Notes: generated by a model from the sequence alone, not told the origin. Shown: positions 1 to 9,303, counted from the stretch's first letter. The stretch: DNA of 12,765 nucleotides from Thermoplasmatales archaeon ex4484_36 (GCA_002254765.1 NJDV01000079.1:1-12765); one strand, 5' to 3'. Numbers and translations are program-made.

Positions 1-1968
1 CAGAAACGTATCACCCTGGACAAACCCACCACCTTCAGGGAGGAGGGACACAAGATAACCCCCAAGGAGATCAGAGAGAGGTTGGAGAGGATTCCCAACG
101 GTGACCTTATATTGCTTGGGATGAACCCGGAGGTTGCAAGGCCGGAGTGGACTGTCCTCACCGTCCTGCCCGTCCCCCCGGTCACCGTAAGACCGTCAAT
201 AACCCTGGAGTCCGGTGACAGGTCCGAGGACGATCTGACTCACAAGCTGGTTGATGTTTTAAGGATAAACCAGAGGCTCCAGGAAAACAGGGACGCCGGG
301 GCGCCTCAGCTCATCGTTGAGGACCTCTGGGAGCTGCTCCAGTATCACATCACTACCTACTTCGACAATCAGACCTCCGGGATTCCCCCCGCACGGCACA
401 GGTCCGGCAGACCCCTTAAAACGCTCACTCAAAGGCTCAAGGGGAAGGAAGGAAGGTTCCGCTCCAATCTTTCCGGGAAGAGAGTCAATTTCTCTTCAAG
501 GACCGTCATCTCTCCCGACCCGTACATTTCCATAAACGAGGTCGGAATCCCAAAAGAAGTGGCCATGGAGCTCACAGTTCCGGTACGGGTGAACGAGTTC
601 AATCTGGAATACGCCAAAGAGCTTGTGAGGCGCGGTCCCGACAACCACCCGGGGGCCAACTACCTCATAAGACCAGACGGTCAGAGGCTCAAGATTACCG
701 AGAGGAACAAGGAGACCCTGGTTGAGAGGGTGGACATCGGATGGGTTGTTGAGAGGCACGTTATCGACGGGGACATTGTACTTTTCAACCGCCAGCCCTC
801 CCTCCACAGAATGTCCATGATGGGGCACGAGGTCCGTGTGATGTCAGATAAGACTTTCAGGCTGAACCTGCCCGTCTGTCCACCTTACAACGCCGACTTC
901 GACGGTGACGAGATGAACCTCCACTGCCTGCAGAGCGAGGAGGCCAGGGCGGAGGCAAGAATAATAATGAAGGTGCAGGAACACATTCTATCGCCCCGTT
1001 TCGGCGGCCCTGTAATCGGAGCCATACACGACCACATCTCCGGGATCTTCCTTCTTACCTACCGCAACCCCATGTTCACCAAGGATGAGGTGTATTACCT
1101 CCTGCATAAGACCTCCTTCAAAGGAGCTCTTCCAGACCCCGACAGGGTCGTTGACGGTGTGGAGTACTGGGGTGGGAAGACAGTCTTCAGCCTTCTCCTG
1201 CCAGGAGACCTCAACATGGAGTACCGCGCATCCATATGCGAGAACTGCTCTGTCTGCACAAAAGAGAAGTGCGAATATGACGCCTATGTCTATATAAAGG
1301 ACGGGAAGCTCCTCGCCGGGGCCATAGACGGTGCCTCCATCGGGGCATTTAAAGGAAAGCTCCTTGAAAGGATTGTGAGGGATTACGGCACTGACGAGGG
1401 GCGAAGGTTCTTAGACGACGTCACCCGCCTTGCAATAACAACCATATCGCATGTGGGCTTCTCCACCGGAATCGATGAAGAGGACATCCCCCCCGATGCT
1501 CAGAGTCAGATAGAGGAGGTCCTCCAGAATGCGATCAGCAAGGTTGACGAGCTTGTGGACGCATACAGAAAAGGGCTGCTGGAGCAGATGCCCGGCAGGT
1601 CGCTGGAGGAGACCCTCGAGGTGGAAATCATGAGGGTTCTGGGCAGGGCGAGGGATGAGGCGGGCAGGATCGCCGGGAGATATCTCGGTCTGGAGAATTC
1701 GGCGGTCATCATGGCCAAGAGCGGTGCAAGGGGCTCTATGCTTAACCTCTCCCAGATGTCTGGCTCTATAGGACAGCAGGCGGTCAGAGGGGAGAGGATA
1801 CACCGCGGATATTACGACAGAACTCTTCCCCATTTCAAGCGGGGAGACCTTGGAGCCTTTGCTAGAGGGTTCGTCAAATCCAGTTATAAACGAGGCCTCT
1901 CCCCCATAGAATATTTCTTCCACAGCATGGGAGGGAGAGAGGGCCTGGTGGACACAGGTCTATCTTGA
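1..1968 (+). CDS. rpoA1: DNA-directed RNA polymerase subunit A' (5'-truncated by window; 3' end frameshifted)
   Basis: Largest-subunit N-terminal half of archaeal RNA polymerase, which holds the Mg2+-binding catalytic site. The frame is open from base 1, so the clamp N-terminus (roughly 230 residues by family length) lies outside the window. The signature NADFDGD, whose three Asp bind the catalytic metal, is at 889-909, followed by the EMNLH and SEEARAEA stretch. A zinc-type cysteine cluster C-x2-C-x2-C-x4-C lies near 1240-1272. RGERIHRGY, RTLPHF and EYFFHSMGGREGLVDT precede the bridge-helix region. After GREGLVDT (about 1956) the conserved continuation is absent and the frame runs into TGA at 1966; the displaced tail follows in another frame. 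Identity is certain; the 3' end as given is not a functional A' terminus. Confidence 0.97.
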   Translation, partial: QKRITLDKPTTFREEGHKITPKEIRERLERIPNGDLILLGMNPEVARPEWTVLTVLPVPPVTVRPSITLESGDRSEDDLTHKLVDVLRINQRLQENRDAGAPQLIVEDLWELLQYHITTYFDNQTSGIPPARHRSGRPLKTLTQRLKGKEGRFRSNLSGKRVNFSSRTVISPDPYISINEVGIPKEVAMELTVPVRVNEFNLEYAKELVRRGPDNHPGANYLIRPDGQRLKITERNKETLVERVDIGWVVERHVIDGDIVLFNRQPSLHRMSMMGHEVRVMSDKTFRLNLPVCPPYNADFDGDEMNLHCLQSEEARAEARIIMKVQEHILSPRFGGPVIGAIHDHISGIFLLTYRNPMFTKDEVYYLLHKTSFKGALPDPDRVVDGVEYWGGKTVFSLLLPGDLNMEYRASICENCSVCTKEKCEYDAYVYIKDGKLLAGAIDGASIGAFKGKLLERIVRDYGTDEGRRFLDDVTRLAITTISHVGFSTGIDEEDIPPDAQSQIEEVLQNAISKVDELVDAYRKGLLEQMPGRSLEETLEVEIMRVLGRARDEAGRIAGRYLGLENSAVIMAKSGARGSMLNLSQMSGSIGQQAVRGERIHRGYYDRTLPHFKRGDLGAFARGFVKSSYKRGLSPIEYFFHSMGGREGLVDTGLS

Positions 1969-2122
1969 CAGAAGCGTGAGGAACACCTCCGGCACCATCA
2001 TACAGTTCTTCTACGGCGAGGATGGTGTGGATCCATCAAGGTCCACCAGAGGAGAGCCAGTGGATTATGACAACATTATATATCAGGTGACCCTGAAGCT
2101 GGGAGAAGCGGGGGGGAGATAA
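1955..2122 (+). pseudogene. rpoA1: displaced C-terminal tail of RNA polymerase A'
   Basis: In the frame +1 relative to the main rpoA1 frame, the translation resumes with family-typical A' sequence: VYLDRSVRNTSG, then IIQFFYGEDGVDPSRS, ending at TAA 2120-2122, which abuts the rpoA2 ATG at 2123. It has no start of its own and only makes sense as the end of A'. Compared with archaeal A' proteins from memory, about 20 residues (the segment usually like AVRTSQSGYMQRRLINALQD) are missing between GLVDT and this tail. I therefore read 1-2122 as one gene with a junction at about 1954-1961. Whether the lesion is in the organism or in the assembly cannot be decided from the sequence. Confidence 0.85.
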
Positions 2123-4073
<1,951 letters not shown>

Positions 4074-4086
4074 GAGGAATCGGCGC

Positions 4087-4383
4087 ATGGACATAAAGAG
4101 AGCCCTCAGGGAAGCCATCTCCACAGGAGAGGTTTGTATCGGGTATAAGAGCACTGTGAAACATCTGGAGAGAAAGAAGGAGATAAAGCTGGCCATAGTT
4201 TCCAAAAACTGTCCCAGAGAGTACGTGGATGCGCTCCAGAAGAAGAAGGTGAAGATATACGTATACGACGGTACGAATCTGGAGCTGGGCGCTACCTGTG
4301 GAAAGCCCTTCGCCATATCCGTGGTGGGCATCTCAGACCCCGGGGAATCGGAGATACTTCTTCTTAAGGAGGAGAAGCGATGA
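4087..4383 (+). CDS. rpl30e: Large ribosomal subunit protein eL30 (L30e)
   Basis: 98-residue protein of the L7Ae/L30e fold, which binds kink-turn RNA in the large ribosomal subunit. The reading MDIKRALREAISTGEV, YKSTVKHL, AIVSKNCPREY, GTNLELGATCGKPF is a full-length archaeal eL30 without gaps. A GGAGG ribosome site (about 4073-4077) lies 9 bases before ATG 4087, and the gene sits 13 bases after the rpoA2 stop, the usual archaeal rpoA2-rpl30e arrangement. In many archaea nusA, rps12 and rps7 come next; here they do not, and a new promoter-like site follows. The gene appears intact. Confidence 0.95.
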   Translation: MDIKRALREAISTGEVCIGYKSTVKHLERKKEIKLAIVSKNCPREYVDALQKKKVKIYVYDGTNLELGATCGKPFAISVVGISDPGESEILLLKEEKR

Positions 4384-4400
4384 GAGGGGGGCAGGGGGAG

Positions 4401-4420
4401 CTAAAAACTTTTAATAGACA
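4401..4420 (+). promoter_or_regulatory. Putative archaeal promoter (TATA box) for the ftsZ-secE-spt5-ribosomal operon
   Basis: The A/T-rich stretch CTAAAAACTTTTAATA stands out in a G-rich gap between rpl30e and ftsZ. The TATA-like core is at about 4408-4416 with a purine-rich possible BRE just upstream. Transcription would be expected to start near 4440, giving a leader of about 50 bases before ftsZ ATG 4490. A ten-codon ATG frame at 4452-4487 lies inside that leader but I see no reason to call it a gene. Confidence 0.55.
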
Positions 4421-4489
4421 AATCCACTTTATGGATGTGGGCAGAATAAAAATGAAGAATCCAGACAAAAAAACCCAGAGGGGGTAGAT

Positions 4490-4942
4490 ATGAAATCCAT
4501 CATTAAAGGCGTTCTAGAGCGCGAGGAGAAGAAGGCTAGGGAGAAGATGAGCGCTGGGGGAGAGCCTCTGAGGGCTCCTGTGGAACAGCCCATCCGGAGG
4601 GAGGCTCCCGCCCGGCTGACCTCTGAGGACGAAGATCTCAGGAGGGTCTTAGAGAGTCTTAAAACGAACATAAAGATCGTCGGCACGGGAGGGGCGGGAT
4701 GCAACACTATAAACAGACTGGTTGAGGAGGGTGTTGTGGGGGCAGACATATATGCCATGAACACCGATGCCCAGCACCTGTTAACGATCCATGCTCCCCA
4801 CAAGATCCTTTTGGGGAAGAGGACCCGCACCCGTCATAGCGAAGATCGCCAGGGAGATAGGTGCTCTGGTGATAGCCATAGTCACCCTCCCCTTCTCCGC
4901 CGAGGGTGTGGTGAGAATGCAGAACGCAGAGTACGGCCTTGA
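4490..4942 (+). CDS. ftsZ: Cell division protein FtsZ, N-terminal part (frameshifted at about 4822)
   Basis: Tubulin-like GTPase that forms the division ring. After a charged 55-residue N-terminal stretch, [16 protein letters not shown] is the first nucleotide-binding glycine motif, followed by [11 protein letters not shown] and HKILLGKRT, all typical of archaeal FtsZ. The true FtsZ frame ends near 4822; the remaining codons to the stop at 4942 are an overlapping out-of-frame reading of the C-terminal half. The expected next segment (about 45 residues, including the tubulin signature GGGTGTG that contacts the GTP phosphates) is missing at this junction. ATG 4490 follows a G-run ribosome site and is the only sensible start. 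First gene after the promoter at about 4410. Confidence 0.92.
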   Translation: MKSIIKGVLEREEKKAREKMSAGGEPLRAPVEQPIRREAPARLTSEDEDLRRVLESLKTNIKIVGTGGAGCNTINRLVEEGVVGADIYAMNTDAQHLLTIHAPHKILLGKRTRTRHSEDRQGDRCSGDSHSHPPLLRRGCGENAERRVRP

Positions 4943-5507
4943 CAGGCTCCAGGAGTACACGGATACCATCGTGGTCATCCCCAACGACAAGCTCCTTGAG
5001 ATCGTGCCCCGCCTGCCGCTGAACGCCGCCTTCAAGGTGGCGGATGAGATTCTCATGAGGGCCATCAAGGGCATAACCGAGATTATAACCAAGGTGGGGC
5101 TTGTAAACCTGGACTTCGCCGACCTCAAGACGATAATGAAGGGCGGCGGAGTGGCCATGATCGGCATAGGCGAGTCCGACGAGAAGGACGACAAGGCCGA
5201 GAAGGCTGTTGAGGCCGCCATCAACTCCCCTCTTCTGGAAGTGGACATAAGCGAGGCCACCGGTGCACTCATAAATGTCACCGGCGGAGAGGAGATGACA
5301 GTGGCCGAGGCGGAGGCCGTGGCTGAGATCATACACAAGAGAATCAACCCCCACGCGAAGATCATCTGGGGAGCCCAGATCGACCCGGAGATGGGGGACA
5401 CTTTAAGGGTGATGATAGTACTCACCGGGGTGAAATCGAAACAGATCCTGGGGAGGACCACAGGGAAGGTGGGCCAATCCAGGTTCGGCATAGATTTCAT
5501 AAGGTAG
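4821..5507 (+). pseudogene. ftsZ: FtsZ, C-terminal part in shifted frame
   Basis: This frame resumes FtsZ with [14 protein letters not shown], the helix immediately after the GGGTGTG loop, and continues without further interruption: [27 protein letters not shown], the T7 catalytic loop [11 protein letters not shown] with its Asp residues, [10 protein letters not shown], and the C-terminal beta domain ending [11 protein letters not shown] at TAG 5505-5507. No long disordered C-terminal tail is present. An ATG at 4791 is in this frame but upstream of the junction and is not a natural start. Together with 4490-4822 this makes one ftsZ gene lacking its central GTP-binding loop as written. Confidence 0.9.
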
Positions 5508-5531
5508 GGGCTATAGAAAGGGTGAAGGTGT

Positions 5532-5786
5532 ATGGACATCATTGAGTTCGCCAGGGAGAGGCAGAGGTGGCTTGACACCAAGCTTAAGAACCTAGGCAAG
5601 GGAGGGGGTAAGAGAGGCTACATCAGGGTTCTTAAGATGGCGAGAAGACCCGATTCGGAGGAGTACAGCAGAACGGTGATCATAACGGGTCTCGGGATGA
5701 TCCTCATCGGGCTTTTGGGGTTCGCCATATATCTGCTGTGGACCTACCTTCCCGGGGCGCTGATGAGACTTTTAGGACTTGAATAG
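5532..5786 (+). CDS. secE: Preprotein translocase subunit SecE / Sec61 gamma
   Basis: 84-residue single-span membrane protein, the essential gamma subunit of the SecYE translocon. The N-terminal amphipathic helix is followed by KMARRPDSEEYSRT, the conserved SecE hinge, then one hydrophobic segment at about residues 54-78. Length and architecture fit archaeal SecE, and secE directly upstream of spt5/nusG and rpl11 is the classic order. ATG 5532 has a GAAGGTG ribosome site a few bases upstream. It lies 24 bases downstream of ftsZ and is probably co-transcribed with it. Confidence 0.9.
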   Translation: MDIIEFARERQRWLDTKLKNLGKGGGKRGYIRVLKMARRPDSEEYSRTVIITGLGMILIGLLGFAIYLLWTYLPGALMRLLGLE

Positions 5787-5812
5787 GGGGGGAGAAGGGG
5801 GAAGAGGAGGAG

Positions 5813-6230
5813 GTGATCTTCCCGGAGACGATCCCTATCCAGGAGGGTAAGAAGGAAAAAATACCCCATCTACGCCATACTCTCACCGCCTAAACTGCGG
5901 GGCTACGTTCTGGTTGAAGGTGTGCTGAACACCAAGGCGATAGAAAGCCTGATCAGGGGAATGGAGTACGTGAGGGGGATCATAGAGGGGGAGGCCTCCT
6001 TGGAGGAGATCGAGCACTTCCTCGAGCCCGCCGCGGCGGTCTCCGGAATAGGGGAGGGTGACATCGTGGAGATCATAGCCGGTCCCTTCAAGGGCGAGAA
6101 AGCCAGAGTGCAGAGAATAGACGAGGCCAGGGAGGAGATCACCGTTGAACTATTCGAGGCCATGGTCTCTATACCGGTCACCCTGAAGGGGGACCAGGTA
6201 AGGGTTCTTGAGAAGGAATCCAGGGAGTGA
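5813..6230 (+). CDS. spt5: Transcription elongation factor Spt5 (NusG homologue), N-terminus disrupted
   Basis: Spt5 binds the polymerase clamp and increases processivity. From 5865 the frame reads [19 protein letters not shown], the second half of the NGN domain, then the KOW domain ([18 protein letters not shown]), ending at TGA 6228-6230. The first half of NGN (about 25 residues, usually like MIFAVRT...GQE) is absent. GTG 5813 would start with M-I-F like a normal archaeal Spt5, but it is in a different frame that stops at 5893. The authentic frame is open only from 5817 and has no good start before GTG 5922, which falls in the middle of the domain. I infer a loss with frame change between about 5822 and 5864. 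Confidence 0.85.
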
Positions 6231-6257
6231 ACGACAACTTGAGAAGAGGTGTGGGTT

Positions 6258-6719
6258 ATGGCAGAGATTGTAGAACTGCTCGTTGACGGCGGCGAGGCCA
6301 CCGGCGGTCCACCTGTCGGGCCGGCCCTGGGGCCGCTGGGAATAAACGTGGGTGAAGTGGTCAAGAAGATAAACGAGCTCACCGCCCCCATGAAGGGCAT
6401 GAAGGTTCCGGTGAAGGTCATCGTGGATCCGACCACGAAGTCCTTCGAGATAGAGGTGGGCACCCCGCCGACCTCAGCCCTGATACTGAAGGAGCTGGGG
6501 CTTGAGAAGGGTCCGGGGGACAGAAGCCAGATGAAACAGCTCTCCCTCACTCTGGACCAGGTGAAGAGGATCGCCGAGATTAAGATGAAGAACATGCTCT
6601 CGGAGGATCTGAAGAGCGCCATGCTGGAGGTTATAGGAACCGCCCTCTCAATGGGAGTGTCCGTTGAGGGGAAGGACCCCCGGGAGATACAAAAGTTAAT
6701 AAAGGAAGGGAAGTTATAG
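6258..6719 (+). CDS. rpl11: Large ribosomal subunit protein uL11
   Basis: 153-residue uL11, which binds the GTPase-associated 23S rRNA region at the base of the P-stalk. The N-terminal domain shows GGPPVGPALGPLGINV, with the proline/glycine-rich pattern of all L11 proteins. The C-terminal RNA-binding domain shows MLSEDLKSAMLEVIGTALSMGV and VEGKDPREIQ. Full length without gaps. I choose ATG 6258, six bases after a GAGGTG ribosome site, over the in-frame GTG at 6249. It follows spt5 by 27 bases and precedes rpl1. Confidence 0.96.
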   Translation: MAEIVELLVDGGEATGGPPVGPALGPLGINVGEVVKKINELTAPMKGMKVPVKVIVDPTTKSFEIEVGTPPTSALILKELGLEKGPGDRSQMKQLSLTLDQVKRIAEIKMKNMLSEDLKSAMLEVIGTALSMGVSVEGKDPREIQKLIKEGKL

Positions 6720-6746
6720 GGGCGCCCAAATCATGTGCCATCGTAG

Positions 6747-7319
6747 GAGAGCCGCGTTGAGCTGGCCATAAACCTCAAGGACGTTGACCTCTCAAACCCC
6801 AAAAACAGAATCAATGAGGAGATAGTTCTTCCCAAGGGCAGGGGAAAGCCCGTGAAGGTGGCTCTCTTCGCCGGGGACGAGCTGGCATACAAGGCCAAAG
6901 ATGTGGCCGATCTTGTGATCCCCGGGGAGGAGATTCCGGATCTGGGGGAGGACAAAAAGAGGGCGAAGCAGCTCGCCAATGAATACGATTTTTTCCTGGC
7001 CGAGACCACATACATGCCGCTTGTGGGTAAACATCTGGGTGTCGTTCTCGGTCCCAGGGGGAAGATGCCCAAGCCCATCCCGCCTTCGGCAGACCCCAGA
7101 CCCTTGATAGAGAACCTGAGAAAGATGGTAAGGGCCAGAAGCAAGGACCGCCCCACCTTCCACGTGCCCGTGGGGGTGAGGGACATGCCCCCAGAGGAGA
7201 TCGCCCAGAACATCGAGGCGGTACTCAGCAGAATAATATCCAAACTGGAGCGGGGCGAGATGAACATCCGTTCGGCCTATGTGAAGACCACCATGGGCCC
7301 TGCGGTGAGGATACTGTGA
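6747..7319 (+). CDS. rpl1: Large ribosomal subunit protein uL1, N-terminus missing
   Basis: uL1 forms the ribosomal L1 stalk that handles exiting tRNA. The frame reads VELAINLKDVDLSNPKNRIN, LPKGRGKPVKVALFAG, then GPRGKMPKPIP and ends with RSAYVKTTMGPAVRIL at TGA 7317-7319, about 190 codons. The family starts about 25 residues earlier with a helical segment, but here an in-frame TAG at 6744-6746 blocks the frame, and the nearby ATG 6733 is in another frame and gives nothing L1-like. No plausible start exists before internal codons. This is another apparent loss at about 6735-6756, between the rpl11 stop and the conserved beta-strand. uL1 often regulates its own operon through leader RNA; I see no clear mimic site here. 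Confidence 0.9.
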   Translation, partial: ESRVELAINLKDVDLSNPKNRINEEIVLPKGRGKPVKVALFAGDELAYKAKDVADLVIPGEEIPDLGEDKKRAKQLANEYDFFLAETTYMPLVGKHLGVVLGPRGKMPKPIPPSADPRPLIENLRKMVRARSKDRPTFHVPVGVRDMPPEEIAQNIEAVLSRIISKLERGEMNIRSAYVKTTMGPAVRIL

Positions 7320-7332
7320 GGAGGTGACGGGG

Positions 7333-8331
7333 ATGGCACACGTAGCTAAGTGGAAGTACAAAGAGGTGGAAGAGGTCGCTGAGATCTTAAGGAAGTATCC
7401 GGTGGTGGGAGTGGCAAGTATCTTCAAGATCCCTGCCCCGCAGCTCCAGAGCATACGCAGTGAGCTGAAGGAGCACCTCCTCATCAGGGTGGTCAAGAAC
7501 AACCTAATCAGGCTCGCTCTTGAGAAGGCTGCTGCGGATAAGAAAGGGATAGAGAAGCTGGAGGATCTCATTGATGGGCCCACAGCCATAGTGGCCTCGG
7601 ACCTGAACCCCTTCCAGCTCTACCGCATAGTGATGCAGAAGAAGAGCCCCGCGCCGGCCAAAGCGGGGGACATAGCCCCCCACGACATCGTCGTGAAGGA
7701 GGGACCCACCTCCTTCAAACCCGGGCCCATTGTGGGAGACTTCCAGAGGGCCGGCATCCCGGCGGCCATAGACAAGGGCAAGATCGTCATAAGAAAGACC
7801 ACCACGGTGGCGAAGAAGGGGGACAAGATATCCCACGAGCTCGCCCTCGCCCTTTCGAAACTTGAGATATACCCCTTCGAGGTGGGCCTTGACATAAAGG
7901 GCCTCTGGGAGGACGGGATCCTGTTCACACCCGACGCCCTCTCGGTGGACATTGATAAGCTGCGCGCGGATGTGGCCACTGCGGCTTCATCTGCCATGAA
8001 CCTTGCCATCAACATAGGCTACTTAACGCCCGAGACTGTGCCCATCCTTCTGAGCAAGGCTCACATGGAGGCGCTGGCGGTCGCTCTCTACGCGGCCGTG
8101 CCTGAGAAGGAGGTCATCGCTGTTCTTCTCAGCAGGGCACACGGTCAGATGCTCGCTCTGGCCTCACTGGCCCCGGACGTGCTCGATGAGGAGCTGAAGT
8201 CCCTCATGGGCGAGGTCTCAATGAGCGCTTCTGAAGCGGAGGCTCCAGAAGAGGCCGAGGAGAAGAAGGAGGAGGAAGAGGCCCCTTCGGAAGAGGAGGC
8301 CCTCTCCGGTCTCGGCGCTCTCTTCGGTTAG
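7333..8331 (+). CDS. rpl10: Large ribosomal subunit protein uL10 (acidic stalk protein P0)
   Basis: 332-residue archaeal P0-type uL10, which anchors P1/L12e dimers on the ribosomal stalk. The N-terminal rRNA-binding domain (VAKWKYKEVEEVAEIL, KNNLIRLAL, LNPFQLYRI), insertion domain (GDIAPHDIVVKEGPTSFKPG) and helical spine (LLSKAHMEAL) are all present and ungapped. The C-terminus is an acidic Glu/Lys tail ending [12 protein letters not shown], the factor-binding helix shared with P1/L12e. ATG 7333 is preceded by GGAGGTG with seven-base spacing and is preferred over GTG 7324. The last 71 bp of coding sequence are perfectly repeated at the end of rpl12. Confidence 0.97.
   Translation: MAHVAKWKYKEVEEVAEILRKYPVVGVASIFKIPAPQLQSIRSELKEHLLIRVVKNNLIRLALEKAAADKKGIEKLEDLIDGPTAIVASDLNPFQLYRIVMQKKSPAPAKAGDIAPHDIVVKEGPTSFKPGPIVGDFQRAGIPAAIDKGKIVIRKTTTVAKKGDKISHELALALSKLEIYPFEVGLDIKGLWEDGILFTPDALSVDIDKLRADVATAASSAMNLAINIGYLTPETVPILLSKAHMEALAVALYAAVPEKEVIAVLLSRAHGQMLALASLAPDVLDEELKSLMGEVSMSASEAEAPEEAEEKKEEEEAPSEEEALSGLGALFG
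8257..8327 (+). repeat. 71-bp perfect direct repeat, copy 1 (tail of rpl10)
   Basis: Bases 8257-8327 are identical to 8598-8668, an offset of 341 bp. This copy encodes the acidic linker and C-terminal hydrophobic helix of uL10. The bases flanking the repeat on each side differ between copies (C at 8256 against A at 8597; T at 8328 against C at 8669). Confidence 0.95.
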
Positions 8332-8357
8332 AAGTAGAAAAAAGGAGGTAGGTAGAG

Positions 8358-8672
8358 ATGGAGTATATATACAGTGCGCTTCTCCTGCACTCTGCGGGGA
8401 AGGAGATAACGGAGGAGGCTGTTGAGAAGGTGCTCAAGGCAGCAGGTCTCAAGCCCGATCCCGCAAGGGTGAAGGCCCTTGTGGCATCCCTGGCGGATGT
8501 CAACATAGAGGAGGCTATAAAGAGCGCTGCCTTCGCACCTCAGGCCGCCCAGCCCGCCGGAGCGGCCCCGGCCGCCGCACCTGCGGAGAAGAAGGAAGAG
8601 GAGAAGAAGGAGGAGGAAGAGGCCCCTTCGGAAGAGGAGGCCCTCTCCGGTCTCGGCGCTCTCTTCGGCTGA
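8358..8672 (+). CDS. rpl12: Ribosomal stalk protein P1 (archaeal L12e)
   Basis: 104-residue archaeal P1/L12e. The N-terminal dimerisation domain ([36 protein letters not shown]) is followed by an alanine/proline hinge at about residues 60-78, a Glu/Lys tract and the factor-binding end SGLGALFG. Multiple dimers sit on uL10 and recruit translation GTPases such as aEF1A and aEF2. ATG 8358 follows a GGAGGT ribosome site and lies 26 bases after the rpl10 stop. Last gene of the operon; a hairpin and T-run follow. Its tail is identical to that of uL10 at DNA level. Confidence 0.96.
   Translation: MEYIYSALLLHSAGKEITEEAVEKVLKAAGLKPDPARVKALVASLADVNIEEAIKSAAFAPQAAQPAGAAPAAAPAEKKEEEKKEEEEAPSEEEALSGLGALFG
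8598..8668 (+). repeat. 71-bp perfect direct repeat, copy 2 (tail of rpl12)
   Basis: Identical to 8257-8327. It encodes the acidic linker and factor-binding helix of P1/L12e. Synonymous positions are conserved as well as the protein, which points to recent gene conversion or duplication rather than selection on the protein alone. Confidence 0.95.
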
Positions 8673-8719
8673 AGGGATGGTACGGTGGACCAGGAGAACC
8701 TGGTGTCTGCCTTATACCT

Positions 8720-8790
8720 CCCCGGGGGGTGGGTGGGATGCACCCCCCACCTCCTCAGTTCAGGGTAGAGCTGGGGAGAGGCTTTTTTAT
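8720..8790. terminator. Hairpin and T-run between convergent operons
   Basis: GGGGGGTG at 8724-8731 can pair with CACCCCCC at 8741-8748 around a nine-base loop, just after rpl12 (stop at 8672). About 35 bases further, TTTTTT at 8783-8788 on the plus strand fits the oligo-T termination signal of archaeal polymerase for the ribosomal operon. On the minus strand, downstream of the DUF402 gene, I see no equivalent T-run. The 14-base core CCCCGGGGGGTGGG (8720-8733) recurs at 11654-11667. Confidence 0.5.
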
Positions 8791-8804
8791 TATCTCTTAA
8801 CTGT

Positions 8805-9299
8805 TCATATGGGCCACCAGCGGGAATGGACCCCGCTTTTTCTCAGAACCTCTCCGGAGAGCCGAAGGGCCTCTCTCTCCACCCCCTCAAGGGCCCTCAG
8901 CACCTCCGCCGCCTCCGTCTCCCCCAGGACCTCCACGGCCTCCTCATAATCAAGAATGTGCCTGCCGCCCCCCGGGAGGTAGAGTATGTCAAGAAGAAGG
9001 TCCTCCCACACCACCTCCCTCTCCCTGATCTCAACGCCCCTGGCGGCGTTCAGGTAGACCCCCAGGGGGGAGGGGCTGGAAAGCCAGCTGTAGAGGACCC
9101 AGTTCGCCCCCTCCACGAAGACCCCCAGTGACTCCACCCCCCGGGGAATGCGCAGGGGCCCCACGGAGTACTCCCTGCCGGTGATGTGCCCGGCAAGGAG
9201 CCACCCCTCTCCCCTTCTGAGGACCTGAAGGGGGAAGGTCTCCTCTCCCCCGTCCCACAGCCTCTTTCTCTCCCTGAAGCCACTCTCCTCCTCAGCCAT
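8805..9299 (-). CDS. DUF402 domain protein
   Basis: 164-residue soluble protein. The second half reads WVLYSWLSSPSPLGVYLNAARGVEI, then WEDLLLDILYLPGG-HILDYEEAVEVL. This matches the DUF402 pattern, in which a short beta barrel carries paired Asp/Glu residues; the domain is found in archaeal FAU-1-type RNases and in bacterial nucleoside-diphosphate phosphatases. The N-terminal half is a basic beta-rich segment. No signal peptide or membrane span. The ATG at 9299 lies four bases after the stop of the AOR gene, so the two are almost certainly co-transcribed. The actual substrate cannot be told; a link to the AOR is suggested only by position. Confidence 0.72.
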   Translation of the reverse strand: MAEEESGFRERKRLWDGGEETFPLQVLRRGEGWLLAGHITGREYSVGPLRIPRGVESLGVFVEGANWVLYSWLSSPSPLGVYLNAARGVEIREREVVWEDLLLDILYLPGGGRHILDYEEAVEVLGETEAAEVLRALEGVEREALRLSGEVLRKSGVHSRWWPI

Positions 9300-9303
9300 C
9301 CTA

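Noticed and set aside
1411..1923. Long minus-strand frames opposite rpoA1 (also 496-828 and 2539-3039)
   Set aside because: They mirror a strongly conserved plus-strand gene and their translations show no family pattern; typical shadows in GC-rich coding DNA.
4452..4487. Ten-codon frame in the ftsZ leader ([11 protein letters not shown])
   Set aside because: Too short and without a clear ribosome site or conservation evidence; it may be chance in the 5' leader.
8677..8949. Plus-strand frame after rpl12 reading MVRWTRRTW..., and a shorter frame from 8685 reading VDQENLVSALYLPGG
   Set aside because: They overlap a hairpin and the convergent DUF402 gene on the other strand, have no family resemblance, and the short one stops after about 28 codons. 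A remnant is possible but unsupported.
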